Under the pieces are notes generated by a model, which saw nothing but the letters and a program-made list of their open reading frames with translations, ran no database searches and was not told the DNA's origin. Made by a program: the position numbers and the translations under genes. DNA of 64,000 bases from Zonotrichia leucophrys gambelii. Taxonomy: Eukaryota; Chordata; Aves; Passeriformes; Passerellidae. Positions 11,133-24,393 of this stretch are shown here, piece by piece (the first letter of the stretch is position 1; every line of letters begins with the position of its first letter). The DNA lies in the NCBI RefSeq assembly GCF_028769735.1, contig NC_088177.1, positions 13,394,599 to 13,458,598 of the forward strand, written 5' to 3'.

Positions 11133-14100
11133 TTGCTTGTGTTTGAGTGCTTCTGACAAGTGAATTTTGAAATGGCATGGATGGTGTTTATAGAAGTGCC
11201 TAATAGAAATCTCAAATTTCCTAGGCAGAAAGTACAACTTTGGTAAATATATGTGTCTGGATCTTGCCAAACAATTTAAAATGGGTTGTAGGCTTTTAAA
11301 TTATAAATACAATATATATGTGTATCTATGGAATATGCTAGTGGAAGTGTTTTAGCTTAGTGTTTTAGCTTCTGGGCTTGGAGAGATTTGCTGCCAGTGA
11401 CATAAATTGTCCTCTTCCCCTTGTTTCCCATCAAGTCAAGGAACATTTTTAAGCTGTAGTCATAATTTCCAGATCTGTCTCAATGTTCAATCTAAACTGG
11501 GGCTAAACTGGGTCATTTTTATGCCATTGGTTTAATAACATGTCAAGTAAAGTCAGGGGACATGAAAACATGGTCTGGAGTGAAATGCTCGCAGAGACAC
11601 TGCTTGGTGACTTTTCCAGCCTTAGGTTACCATGATGATCATACAGGGCTTCACTCACTCATTCCAGGTGCATGTGCATGTAAAGCTTAATTCTTGAAAA
11701 ATGTGCATGACACGTACACTGTATGGCAGCCCTGAGCTGTAGTATAACAAAATACAGCAGGTAGAGATGAAAACTTTAATGGTCATCATACATATGAATA
11801 TTTTATTGGTCCATAAATGTCTGAAAATCTCATTTCAAACCTTCATCTACTTTTTTTTTTAAATGTCAAAATTAAGTGCTGATTAAATTGCGATATCTAA
11901 TGACTGCCTTGGCTATTTTCAAAGTTATTTTCAAATAGATTAACTAAAGTAATAGAACTTAAAATATGATCTAGATGTTGATTTAATTATAAGATTTCAT
12001 GTCCCTTTTAAAAACAAGCAGTATATGATTTAATGCAATTATCATACCTATTTGCCTGCAAGTATTTAATTTCAAATTAATCTTTAGACCTGATGGCTAT
12101 TATTTTCCCTGTTGTTTCAGGAAAGATATGAACCAGGGTATTTTATTGAATTTTTTTTTGTTATTGCATCTGGCTTTCAAGCTCCCTGAAGCACTAATGA
12201 AGGTCAAGGAGTTTTAGAGTGAAATGCAATCCCTTCACCTGGAGTACAGAACCTGCTAGTACAATAATAACAGAAAATATCACTTTCTTTCTAGAGAATA
12301 TTGGATTGCTTCATAGCTCAAGATCAGAACAAGGATGCTGAAAAATAGAAATGCCTCTTGGAGTGAGTTCTGGTACTTGAGATTCTAGTGGCTGGTACCT
12401 GATGGCTAAAGCTTATTGTTATTTTACTCAGGAGGAACAAAATGATCATAGCAATAGTTAAATGCTGACAGTAAAAATAAAAATAGTTAAATGTCTTTCC
12501 GTTGTGGTCCAATTCTAGCACAGGGAGCTTAAAGGTACCTGCGGTACAATAAAAACCAGATGTAACATGAATTCAAGATGAGTATATATATATATATATA
12601 TATGCACATCCTGACTTGAGGCTTGCATAAGCATTCAGAGGGGCTGTTGGAGTGCCTGAAGAACAGGAAAATGTGTTTGCTTCAATGGCCTGCTGGAGCA
12701 AAGCAGCATCACCATCTCTTTTATAGCATTCATTCCCACAGTTCTGCCCAGCAGGTCACTTGTTGCCACTGTGCAGTGCAGATTGTGGTTAGGTCTTCAG
12801 TTCCTGCATCCAGGGAAAAAAAATAATTCTGGGGAATACTCATACCTGTGCAGTTGTCCCTCAGCTTTATAGTAATGAATATTAATTCCATTTCTTTGCA
12901 AGAAAACTTATGGTTGAGTTAAAGTTCTTTAAAGCAGAAGTTTTTCCACTTATTTCTTCTTTTTATTGGACATTGTCATGAAGACACCCTCAGATTTAGA
13001 ATGTTGCTCCATCAGGGTCCATATTTTTCCTGTTTGTTTAGCTCACTGTTTCCACTGGCTGCAGCTGATTCACAGCTCAATAACACTTCCCTATCAGGGG
13101 AGCATACATAGATAAGTAAAGGGGGAATAAAGAAAAATGCATTTTAGCCAAAAGATAATTATTTAGGGAAAAGAAAGAATGTAATTGCAAGAAGTCTCAG
13201 AGGTCTGCCTTATGTTAGGACTCAAATTCTGTAATACCTGGAGAACAAAATACCTTTTTTTGGTGCTTTTCTGATCTGTGTTGTGGTTTCCTACACAGTG
13301 CTCATCACCATTGACCTTGCATTTGTTTTATAATTGTGATCTCTCTTTTAGGTGAGAAATGAAATCTCTAGCAGGTAAATGGAATGCCTTGCCCATGATC
13401 TGAAATGCACATTTCTCGTGTAATAATGAAGAGAAATAAGTGATAAACTTTAGAGTGAAGTGTCAGAGTCCTCCTTTCTCCAGCAGAGGAGAGGCAGGAA
13501 CAGAGACTGGGAATTGTGTTCTTGATTGCTATGAGCTCATTTCTCTGTGCTTGGAGAAACCTTAGCCAAATCTTCCACTTTTGAAGTTGTACAATAGGCA
13601 GATGCCGTTATATTAATTGAGGAGGAAATTTTCAGTCTCTCTTCTAAAGGCTGCTCCTGTAGTCCCCCTAAAATACATAGAACTACACAAATATTAAAAG
13701 AGTATTTATATTGCATTGAGCTACTTTTCTGTCCCATTCACTAATAGGAAAATACCTAAAAAAACAGGAAATAAGGGCTTGGAACAGCATCATTATTAGA
13801 AATGCTATTCTGGTCTCCTGACTTTCTTTGGTTCCCTTTCCCTTTGTGGCATTTTCTCTGCCCATCCTGGGCACAGGGCTCTAGGATGTCAGAGCAAAGA
13901 TCCATTTCCCCCAGTCACACCATGTTTCTTCTCCACTAATGGATGCCAGGGAAAGATGGAAACTGGAGATAAACAGAGGAAACCTGGTCTGCAGCACCCC
14001 CTGGCTCAGAGCTTCCCTGCACTAATGGTGGCTCTTTAAAATTTAATGGTGTTTAATGGGGGAGGTATATCCCTGACTCTGATGCTCACATCTGAGATGA

Positions 14101-14749
14101 TAAACCCCATCCCAATAGGACAAGCTCCCCCTCCATGTCCTTCCTTAGCTCTACTTTCCTATGCTCCTGCTTTTTAGAAAGTATTTTGCAGTATTTTAGG
14201 ATGTTTCCACATCTTTGGATGTTTATCTTTTGCTCTTCTTACTTTAAGGCATGAAATGATTCCCTGGCACCTCATGCTGATGAAATCTGTTGTCCCAGGG
14301 AAAAGGGCCCAGGGGGAAGGCTGTGAAAAATGAAGCCTTTATGGCCCCACTGAGTGCTTATAAAAGTGAGTGGATAGGATCTTAATAGCTTTTTAAATAC
14401 TGACTATCTTGCATGCAGCCTTTGATTTTACCTTCTGAGCTGGAGAGCTGGTGGCAAGGAATGCAGTTCTGATTTACTATATTTAATACAGAAGAAGTTA
14501 GGAAGAGATTTTCAGAGGGTAAAGCAGTTGCAGAAGAGCTTTTGCTTCAGAAGTGTGGGTGCTTATCTGTACTAATCAGATACAGAAATGGAGGTGTAAA
14601 TCTGAGGGGATCAGGATTTGTTCCAGTTCTGTATTGCCCATTTCCATACAACCCAGAAATTGTCCTCACACATTTCCCTCTGGCAAACTTTCTATCCTAA
14701 GCACACGCACATAATGTAATAAACTGCAGATAAACCTCTGTGATACTGG
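11133..14749. other. Intergenic, no gene seen
   Basis: A+T-rich sequence with a TA-dinucleotide microsatellite at about 12583-12602. Reading frames are short (under 70 codons) and not recognised. No further transposable element was identified. Confidence 0.5.
12583..12602. repeat. (TA)n microsatellite
   Basis: About ten uninterrupted TA dinucleotides, a candidate length-variable locus. Confidence 0.9.
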
Positions 14750-14995
14750 GTTCAAAAGGAAAGAGGAGAAATTAGGTCAGAGATTGGGAAGAAATTCTTC
14801 CCTGTGAGGGTGGGGAGGCCCTGGTACAGGTTGCACAAAGAAGCTGTGGCTGCTCCATCCTTGGGAGTGTCCAAGACTGGGTTGGATGGGGCTTGGAGCA
14901 GCCTGGGGTAGTGGAAGGTGCCCCTGTCTGTGGCAGGGGGGTTGGCACTAAGTGATCTTTAAGGTCCCTTCCAACCTAAACTATTTTATGATTAT
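14750..14995 (+). repeat. CR1 LINE 3'-end fragment
   Basis: This is the best preserved CR1 copy in the window. The blocks 'gaagaaattcttccctgtga', 'ggccctggtacaggttgc', 'agaagctgtggctgctcc', 'ggggcttggagcagcctggg', 'ggttggcactaagtgatc' and 'aaggtcccttccaacct' occur in consensus order. It ends in 'ttttatgattat', resembling the short 8-base tail repeat of avian CR1. It is 5'-truncated and non-coding. Confidence 0.93.
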
Positions 14996-15264
14996 AAAGA
15001 GATATGATTTTAATGTCTTGTGTAAAATTAAATATCACCTTTGTTTTAGAAATATTTGCACTTGTATGTTGGCACTTGTATCCTCAAAACTGAGAACACA
15101 GAATTTTTTTTTAAAAGACCTTTTTTACTCACTAGTGAAAAATCTAAAACGCCCATCCAATTTACTGAACATAACCTTGCAGGTTTAAATCAGATTAAAT
15201 ATATATTTTTAATTGCGGAAAAATTTTGAATATGGATTACTCTAATTTTGCGGAAACCTGTAGG

Positions 15265-15545
15265 TACACAATCTGTGATAATTGGGAGTGGGGCTCATCC
15301 CCAGTGGGCAGGACAGGTGAATGCTAGCCCAGGGGCACTGAGCAACCACCAAAGGGAACAGAGGGCACACAGGTGCAGGGCATCAACAGGAGGGGATAAA
15401 AGGCTGGGTTAAATAACAACAAGGGCAGATGCTTGCAGCCTGCTGAAGAGGTGAGGTGTTACTCTGTGTGGGGTGAAGCTTTCTGATATTATCTGTTGAT
15501 ACTCTGTGTATGGTGGCTGTCTCAGTTGTGGCAGTTAAGTGCCCA
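15265..15545 (+). repeat. Dispersed TATA-bearing repeat, copy 1 (LTR-like)
   Basis: The stretch is closely similar to 36425-36790. Shared blocks include 'attgggagtggggctcatcc', 'ggggcactgagcaaccacca', 'aagggaacagagggcac', 'ggataaaaggctggg' and 'cagatgcttgcagcctgctg'. The TATA-like 'ataaaaggc' followed by a conserved stretch suggests a promoter-bearing LTR. Relative to copy 2, this copy lacks about 27 bases after 'gacaggtgaatgct' and an upstream duplicated segment. Termini and target duplication were not resolved, so LTR identity is inference. Confidence 0.6.
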
Positions 15546-16817
15546 ATTTACCTGTCTGAGATGATGAGCAGAACTTGAAGGAGCTGACATTGTAAACCTT
15601 GAGGATTTTTAATTGCTAATAAACAGGTAAACCTTGGTTTCAGCATAGACAAGCTTTATATGCTCTGTTTCAAAATGTGGAGATGTTCTGTGGTTGTTGT
15701 TTTTGTCTGTTTTTAAGGAAAAGGTTTACCATTAAGTAGAACTAAGAGATTAGCAAGTTGTAATTTTTTTTTCTATATATACTTTTTCCAAATCAGTATT
15801 TAAATGCTGGGTGCTACATGCTCCTTAAGTAGATATTTTAGAATACAAATTGCATGCTATGAAGGAATTGTAACTTTCCAGAAATATTTGGAGTGGTCCC
15901 CACTGCTGCCCCAAAAATCCATTTGTCTTCTTTCTCCCCAGAAGGAGAGAACTGGATTTCACTGTTTGAATAGTTGAGTAAGAACAGAGGAAAGCTGTAC
16001 ACGTTATAAAGAGACAGAAAATCTGTGTATTAAAAAGAAAAAAATCACCTCTCTGAATTTTACAATAGTTCTTAAATAACTTCACACAAGCTGATCTGTA
16101 AAATACGGAAAGGGGAAGAATTGGACACTGCTTCCAGAGGGCAGCTTTGTAATGCTGGTGTTACCCTGCCTTTGGCTGTAGTTTCACTGACAGTGGCCAT
16201 TCAGGCCGTCCTTGTCCCTGAAGGAAATGGCAGAGCTGAAGTGGGTGGGTCACAGCAGGGTGATACTGGCAATGGAATCAGCTGCCTCTGCTAAAACCAA
16301 GGATATTTCTCACCAGGATTATTGTTTTTAGGGTTAAAATTAATATCTGAATTTATGCAGGGTAGCAAAAATAAATAGTAAATAATATCCTGAACCACAC
16401 ATAGCATTGTGCAAAACATCTCAGTCCTAATAACTGCTTAAAAAACCCCTATTACTACTGTAATTGTGAATGGCTTCTATTTGATTTTTTAAAATAAAAA
16501 ATTATCAGAAAGGTAGGAAGGCAAACAAGCAGTCATGCTTTAAAGCCTCAAAATCTGACTGTGATGAGAAGCCCCCAATCCAGCCTCATGTGGCTGCCCA
16601 CACCCCTAACCCTGCAGGTGTGATGGAGCCACCTTGCAGCAGTTCCCATCACCCTGCTCTGGGATTCAGGGAGCAGGAAGAGGAGTATTTTGATGCTGTT
16701 TGGGAATAAACAGTCATTTTGCTGCTGTTTTGGATCTTAGCTATCATCTTCAACTTGTGTTTGTGCTGCGGCTGCACTGGCTGCTGTGCTGTTGGTGTGA
16801 TCTGCTGCTTGAAGTAT
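15546..16817. other. Intergenic, no gene seen
   Basis: No recognised coding sequence or repeat. Only short frames are present, the largest 86 codons on the - strand, unrecognised. Confidence 0.5.
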
Positions 16818-17201
16818 TGTCACAGACATCTGTTATGGAAAATCCTTTGCTTAGGATTTTTCCTCCTGAGAAGCTGGGAGGCCTCAGGAACAAAATGTAA
16901 ACAATGATTATCTGCTGCTGTGGAATGCAACAGGTGCATCTGTGATTGGTCTCATGTGGTTGTTTTTAATTAATGGCCAATCACAGTCAGCTGGCTCAGA
17001 CTCTCTGTCCAAGCCACAAGCCTTTGTTATCATTCCTTCTTTTTCTATTCTTAGCTAGCCTTCTGATTAAATCCTTTCTTCTACTCTCTTAGTATACTTT
17101 AAATATAATATATATCATAAAATAATAAATCAGCCTTCTGAAACATGGAGTCAAATCCTCATCTCTTCCCTCATCCAAGAGCCCCTGTGAACATGGTCAC
17201 A
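16818..17201 (+). mobile_element. Solo LTR, family A copy 1
   Basis: This 384-base unit starts TGTCACAG and ends GGTCACA. It is flanked by near-identical 6-mers: AAGTAT (16812-16817) and AAGTGT (17202-17207), one mismatch. An AATAAA signal is at 17124-17129. Blocks such as 'tagccttctgattaaatcct' and 'ataaaataataaatcagcc' are shared with 33829-34189 and, reversed, with 39543-39927. There is no internal retroviral sequence, so it is a solo LTR left by recombination. The 6-bp duplication suggests a class II endogenous retrovirus. Confidence 0.8.
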
Positions 17202-20200
17202 AAGTGTGCATGGAGCTGCTTCATTAACTGCAAGCAAATTGCTGAATTGTTTTTTATTTTAGTTTTTTTTAAGCTGGTTAAAAGTCACAAAAACAAACCA
17301 AAAATCTTCTTTTTGCAGGATTGTTTAGTGCCATGGCTATGGAATTTTTGTGTGACCTTTCAGCTCTGACATGAGGAGCTGTAGCAGTTCCTGGGTGCCA
17401 GCACCACTCTCACCTGCTGCTGGAGCCACCTGGAAGGCACAAGGCTCACTTGAATGATTCTGGGCAGGTCAGTGATATCCGTACTCAGGAAATCTCCTGC
17501 AAAGCCCAGCATCCCTGTTTTTGTGTTCACTCTGGGTGGGGTGGTTGGTTCATTGAGAAGGTGCAAGATAAGGAGGGATTTGCTCCAACTCTCCCCAGTA
17601 AAGGAGCTTAACACCTCTCTGTGGTTCCTTGGCCTGATGGCAGAGTGCTTGTGCAAGAAAAGGGAGATTCCCTCCATCTTTCTTGTTGAATGTATGTATT
17701 TTCAGGAATGCCAGACCTGTGAGGGAAAAAAAAAAGCAAAAAAAAAAATAGAAATAACCAAATATTTTTGCTCTATTTTTTTATTAACTGGTAAAAAATA
17801 CTTCTCAAAGAAAGGTGGAAGTTTTGGGAAATTTCTCTTGTTAACATGGTTTTATTCCACAGGTGTAGTGGTTTTGAGGACATCAGGTTATTCATCTTTT
17901 AGGCTTATTGGACATTTCCCCTCTCAAATAAAATTAAATAAGTGATCTTGTGGATCACTGTGATATTCAGCCTTGTCTCACCAATTATTGTTCAGGGTGT
18001 GAATTCCAGTGGTGAATTCCTGGATTTATTTGGGCAAATGCCATACTTGGCACTGAGGTCACTACTGGAGTAGGGGTTTAAGCACTGGCTGTTTCTGGGG
18101 TGAGACACCTGAGGTAATGTGAATTTCCCTCTTGGGGATGGCAGTAAAGGTTTCCTCAATAAATTTGGCAATGTGGTGTAAACTTTAATGCCCTTTATGT
18201 ACCAACAGCAAATAGTAACAGCAGCTTTTAATGCCTTTTAGTAGTTTCCCAAGGAATACATGAAGTGCTTAATTTCTGTGGTTAAATTAAGACTGATGGA
18301 AAGAGGCAGAATTTCTTGATTCCTTCATTATCTTGATATGTTTGCTGTTAAGGACTTTGTTTGAAAAATCTATTTTTATTCACGCATATATTCAAAAAAC
18401 TTAGAAACCAAAACATTATTCTGCCTCTGAGAAAATTATTCTTATTGTTATTAGTCTCTTATTGTAAGAATAATGGGTAATATTTTTAGAAAAAGAAAGC
18501 AGAGAAAATATACTTTCCAGAAAGCACTTTGAAAAAGACCATTGTCTTTTCAGATCTGGGAACTTAATATTATTGTTGTGTTCTCCACTCAGGACCCTGA
18601 ATTTATCACTTTCTGACTCATCCCAGAGGACCTGGCTTCATTCAGTGAACAGGACAGATGTTTCTGAGGTTGGTTTATCTTTTATTCGTGAAAACTTCGG
18701 TTTGTGTATGTCTATATTCTCTAATTATGGATGGAAAGTCAGGTTTAATATTTAAACATTTTAATATACGAATGTCAACATCACTACTTAAAAAAAAATA
18801 GGAAATAATGAATAAATTAATAACTGCAGGAGTATCTCCAAAAAGGTTAGAGGTGCCAAAATTGCACTCTCAGGGTGTCTTGAGTTCTTCTGTGCAGTTG
18901 TATGCAGGTATTTAAAGTGCAGAGGCATTTAAAGTAGTGAAATGAAGTTCTCTGTTAAGGAATCAAGTAATGCAATTAACATCATCCACAGATTGCTCTT
19001 ATGTACAGGAAACCATCTGTAAGAGCATTTTCACTGCAGTGTTATTGTTTAGTGTTTAAAATTCTATGAGATTTAAGTGTGGGAGTTGCAGATTATACCT
19101 ATAAATGACATCTGTCAGTGGCCTTCATGAGTGGCCCTGTCTCAGTGCAAAACATGAGTGAAATTCAGAGACTCTGAATTTATTTATCTTTTATTATTTT
19201 AAATGAAGGATACTGTAATTTTGCCTGCAGTTCACACTTTTTTTAAGCTCCTTTTAAGCATACTGGATCATTTCAGGCCTTTGGAAATCATTCATCTAAA
19301 GTTCACCACATTCAGAACAAGGTTCTTGGATACTGCTTGAATTATAGCTCCCTTTTCAACAAGAGATTATTATACATTCTGTTGAACATAGAAAATCCCT
19401 GACAAGCTAAAGGTTTTGAGGAATTCATGTCAAGTTCATATGTCTTTACTTGAAATTTTGTTCACCTACAGTACTATTTCAGATTTTTAAAATGCATTTC
19501 TCATTGTATTTACCAAAAAGACCTAATTTCTCAAACTTAATTGTATCATCAAAAAATACAGACTACTATAAATGGCTTTATTTACATGAGTTCAAAGAGT
19601 GGGTGTCTGGTTGTTAAAGAAAAAGGGTTAGAAATCCAACTCTATAAATTATTATGATTTATATTCATACAGAATATTTACAAATATATTATATCAGTCT
19701 TCACACTCCAGCTGTATGTTTGAATTTATGCACTGGAAAAACCTGTATTGCCTGCTAGAGATTAGAATTCTTTTTGGCTTTAGATCATTTAAAGAAGGAG
19801 TTTGACTATGCTGAGCTCTAAAAATTTTAATTCCACAAAACATTCTACTTGATGTGTAATGTGGAGAGGACAGAATGTCACAGTGAAGTGTCACAGCTTC
19901 TTTTTACCTGCTAGGGAAGAACCAGTGTTGCAGTCAGTGCTTGCCCACTCTTACCAAGAGCCCCTCAAGTGCTCTGTGGGACTGTTCTTCTTTCCATTTT
20001 TTGTGTTCTGCTGGAATTTAGAGAAGTGTTCAAATGAAGTGTCTGCCCCCAGACACTCCCACTGCTGATTGCACCATTTGATAGCACCATTACACTTGGA
20101 AACAGAGTTCCAAGGAGGGCCAAGATGCAACCTGTGATGTAAAATTGTGTCCTGAATTCCCATAAAGCGTGGGGTTTAGGAGCTCTGTGTGTTAGCATCC

Positions 20201-20998
20201 CCAGCCTTCTCTTACCAGAGAGTCTTACCTCTCTTTAAAAACTTTAAATTGCTTTAAAGTTTTGAGAATTGCTGTTGTTATACTCAAGAGGACAGGGTGT
20301 TCCTTTCTTAAAAGAAAACAGTATTCTAAAAGCCTCTAGTTTTTGATAAATATTTTAATGATAAAATGGGTATACGTTGGCATTAATTTTCTTATTTATT
20401 TCTAATAAAATGCACTGCATTTTATTGTAACATATTTTGATCACATAATCTCTTAGAAGTCTGATTACAACAGTTATAGTCCTGCCTTTGACAACCTATT
20501 TTCAGATATTTTCAAGAGTTTCACATGCTGTGTTTTCCTGCAAAGCCCAATGTAAGTCTGGTAATCCTTGCTTTATCTTTTGCACAAGAACATCAGTTGA
20601 TCTTTTATCTCTGAGTTTCCTCACAGGAACTTCAAAAGGAAGTTGATGCAAATATGACAGCAACACGAAAATGCTGCAGAAATCTCTTGTGCTTGCTTAG
20701 TGAGATCTGAAAATTTAATGTGTCTAGGCATAGAATTCTTTTCCCATTGTTGAGACATGACACAAGCTGGCAGAGAGTTTGATTTTGTGTTTGTGTACAC
20801 CAGGCCGTCGTGGCAGTAACTTTGGTTGCTTTTTGCTCGTTGATTGGAGGGTTTTTTCCTTGTTTGTTGGTTTGCTTTTGGTGCCATTGCTACAGTTAAA
20901 AATCTAATAGAGAGGAAGTTGAACTAAGAATGAACTTGGCAAAAATGCTCTCTGTTTCTGAGGCTCTGCTTCAACAGGGGTATTTCCTCTCCATGATG
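17202..20998. other. Intergenic, no gene seen
   Basis: Includes a 163-codon + strand frame at 17454-17945 with low-complexity lysine runs and no recognised domain, judged spurious. Perfect inverted repeats lie at 18435-18474 (10-base arms, 20-base loop) and 20238-20263 (11-base arms, 4-base loop). No RNA gene was recognised. Confidence 0.5.
20238..20263. repeat. Short perfect hairpin
   Basis: AAAACTTTAAA and TTTAAAGTTTT are perfect 11-base complementary arms around TTGC. The arms are A+T-only apart from one base each. No terminator or RNA gene context is seen, and it may be chance in A+T-rich DNA. Confidence 0.6.
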
Positions 20999-21600
20999 TG
21001 TCACAACCCAAAAAATTCCTCTGACTGCCCTGGAAGACTCAAGACCCTGCTAAGAAGCTCAGACACCTTGGCACAGAGCCCAAGACCCCTTTGCCTTTGA
21101 TTTAGCCCTTAGAAAAAACAATTACCAACCTTTATATGAGGAATTACACGTCAAAATGTTTAAGTGGAATAATAGTTTGTCACAAAGTAAAAAATAGATT
21201 TTTGAAGATTTTAGAATAGGGGCTCAAAGTCCCAAGATAGAAGAATTTAGGTGTGCCTTGTCCTTTTTCTTTCTTCTTCCTAACCTCCATCTTCTAAGTG
21301 ATGTTAGCATTTTAAAATTAGTTTAGAGTAGAAGCTCACTATCTAAAATAAGTATTGAGAAGTTATTGTAAATAGCGTACAGGTAATTTTTAGTATGAAA
21401 AGATAACACCGCCCCAAAGATGGGCAGTGTGCCTCAACCTGACCTGCTAGACAGACCTCAGTGACTCAGAAAAAGAATTTTATAGATCAAAAACAATAAA
21501 CAATCTTAAAAACAAAAATAGAAAACTTTTTTTGACTCTTCAAAAATAGAAGAGTTTTTTGACTCCTTCTTGGACTGCTGGGCTAAGAAAAAGACCTTCT
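20999..21600 (+). mobile_element. Probable LTR-like element
   Basis: The segment begins TGTCACAACCC and contains an AATAAA at 21495-21500. The stretch 'ccgccccaaagatgggcag' to 'gcctcaacctgacctgct' has the look of bird LTR sequence as I remember it. A duplicated phrase ('gactcttcaaaaatagaag' next to 'ttttttgactccttcttgg') lies near the end. The right boundary near 'aagaccttcta' is uncertain and no convincing target duplication was found. It has no coding capacity. Confidence 0.5.
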
Positions 21601-24247
21601 AATGCCTCTCAAAGTCAGTCTAACCAGCAAAAATTCCAAAAATGAAGCAGGTTTTGGGTGCAGCTGCTGTCAGGCATTGTCCCCCACTTCCATGGCCCTT
21701 GCTGTAGGAGTTGGGATGTTTCACCAGCCCAGGGCTGCCCTTGAATCCAGAGCTGTGCAGAAAATTGCCAAGATATTGCCATTCTCTAGTGAGTACTGGT
21801 AATGGATCAAGCCTTGGCTTGCCCCAGGGCTGCTGAGTTACCATGGAAAGGTTTTGGATGAGTGCCCTTGCTCCTTGAGGAGTGGGAATCCAGCAGCAAT
21901 AATTCCTGCAGGGCTGAGCTGGGGGAGTGGTGCTGAAAGGGGTCAGCATCCCAAAGACTGCACCCTTTTATGCACAGGCTTTAAATAAGCAGTGTACAGG
22001 GAAAAAAAAAAAAATCTATACAGGAATTGATTTATCAGTGTTGAGGAGAGGTGCCCTTGAAAATACCACACATTGCTTGGAGTCTGCTTGTCTTCCAACT
22101 GCCTGCTTCTCTTGACTTTTCCTTGAGTTTAGCCAGCTGTTTTTATTTCTGGCACTAATTCTGGCTGGATGTTCAGATGCCTTAGCAACTTTGCCATTTC
22201 AAATATTCGTCCCCGTACCACTTGTGCTTCGTCTCATGCTGTGTAAGAAAGCTTTCAGAATGGCTTCCTACAGGTGCTGAATAATTTAGCTGGAAAATGA
22301 AACTTGCTGAATGCCACAATCAGTTTTAAGTATATAGAAGAGTTGCTGATAAGAATGACCTTTTCAGAGAAGGACTTTTGAGGAAGGTTCTCTTCATCCC
22401 TATAGCTCGTTAGAGATTTCATTATCCCTTTAAAATTAATAATAAACATTAAGATTATCTCATTGCTGCAGTAATAATAAGGCTTTACAAAGATTGATAA
22501 TCTTGTTAGCAACAAGATTAATAAGAGAATGAGCACTTGATCATCAAATAAAGAAGTATTTAAAAATAGTTTGGACACCAGCACAACTGAAGTTTTCCTG
22601 AATTACATCTTCTCAGGATTTGGCAACTCAGGTTGATAAAACTGTAGTATAGGCTGTAGAAAACTCAGCATTTCTCCTTAGGCTCTGTGTTTCAGGAGTT
22701 TTATGATATTCCATGGCAAACATTCATTGTGAGTTAAAAACACAGTTTCTCTGTTTTCTAATTATCAATATTTTTCATTTTAAGGAGGAGGGGGTAAATG
22801 GTGTCCTAAAATACAGTTTATAAAGTTTAATGTGGCATTTTTATTATTGTGTTTTGAAAAGTTTGGCCAAATATGACTTGAAACCAACCTTCATTAAAAA
22901 AATTAAAATACTTGATAGTGCAAATATGAGTCCACAACCTGGCACAATTTCTTCTGTTATTTTAGTTTGGAAAGCAGGGGTGCCAACCATCTGTTTTTAA
23001 TTGCATATTCAAAAATGTAATTCATAATTACATGTTCATAAATGTTCCTGATACATTCATGGGTATTTTGGGTTTTTTCTTATATTTCACTTATGCATAT
23101 TTAGAAAGCATACTTAGAGTTCTTTCAGAGCTGTGCATGACAACAATTCTCATTTTAAAAACATCTACTTTTGACTCACTTTTGTATAAAGCTTGCTGCT
23201 CTGTGCTTCACTTAGGGAATAAAACAGAAATTAATCTGGAGGAGAAGCTATTCATCGTGAACCTGTCACTTCCATAGTATCTTATGGATTTTAAAGAGGT
23301 ATTTTGAGCTACATTATAAAACAAATAATACCCTTCTTCTGAAGGAGGGCAAAGAAAAAATGTTCTTTAAATAGTGCTGTGTTGTCATGAAATATGTGCT
23401 TACTCTCAGACAAATCTACTTACTTTTAATAACGCCCATGCTTTTATAATATGCTGCCTTCATGAAATTCCCCAGCAGCCAATGGAGCTCCACTGAGGCC
23501 TGTGCTGATGGATAGCACTGTGAGTTTTACTGAATTTATCTGCCAGATTCCCACTGAATCCATGCAGTGTGATGAAAAGGGCCCCTGGAAAATCCCCTGC
23601 TGCCTTTCTTTGTTGAAATGTGGGTAGGGTATCATGCATCCAACTCAGCCTTTAAACTGTTGAATAGGTCACTTCCCTGTCTGGGTGACAGCTTTTCTGG
23701 GTGATGGAACAGGGGAAAAACATCAGTGATGATCTTCCCTCTGGATGCTTTGGATCTGGGGGTGAAAATCCAGACCTGGTGGTGATAGGGGTGAAGACAT
23801 CCTTTTGTATGTTAACCTCCCATATGACAAATTCTGCCTTTTTCCAGCACCCATGGGAAATAAATACCCTTACCTAGAAAGCTGAATGTGCTCTCTTTGG
23901 TCTGGGGTAGGAACTTGTGTGGGGACAGCTGGGACAGGGAGAGTTCCCACAGCCAGATGGTGACTCTGGGCAGCTTTACCTCTCCCCAAACTGAGACAGC
24001 CATGTGGTGGGATTATGAGTGTTTGTAGTGCCAGCGGGAGCAGGCTTTTAAATTAATGTTAAATTAAAAGTGGTGTGAGATCAGCCAACTGAGCCTTGAG
24101 TGTGTCACCCAGCTTTTTAAGTTCTTTTAAGCCTTCTGATGTTTGCATTCTTGTAATGAACTTTGTCACACACTTTTCTGTAAATACTTATTGTTTTACA
24201 TTCTTTTATAGAAGAGGAGAAATTTGATGGACTGTTGGTTTGTCCAG
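21601..24247. other. Intergenic, no gene seen
   Basis: Short unrecognised frames only (largest about 109 codons, on the - strand). An A-run lies near 22001-22013. No repeat family was recognised. Confidence 0.5.
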
Positions 24248-24393
24248 TGTCGTGGGAGAGGTGGCGCTGTCATCCTCCAATCCACTGTCACTTTTAGAAA
24301 TCTATAAATGCTGGAGTCAGAATTAAACTTCCCCTCTTTTTACCTTGGAGATTCCAGTGTCCACATCATTTTATTTCATGTCCTAGAGCGACA
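24248..24393 (+). mobile_element. Possible short LTR remnant
   Basis: This 146-base unit starts TGTCGTGGGAG and ends AGAGCGACA, giving TG...CA ends. It has a TATA-like 'tctataaatg' at 24301-24310 and a T-rich 3' half, like short passerine LTRs. The flanking hexamers do not match, so the ends may be misplaced or the copy truncated. Confidence 0.4.

Noticed and set aside
17454..17945. 163-codon + strand frame
   Set aside because: No recognised domain, lysine-rich runs from A-tracts, and no splice or promoter context. Typical chance frame.
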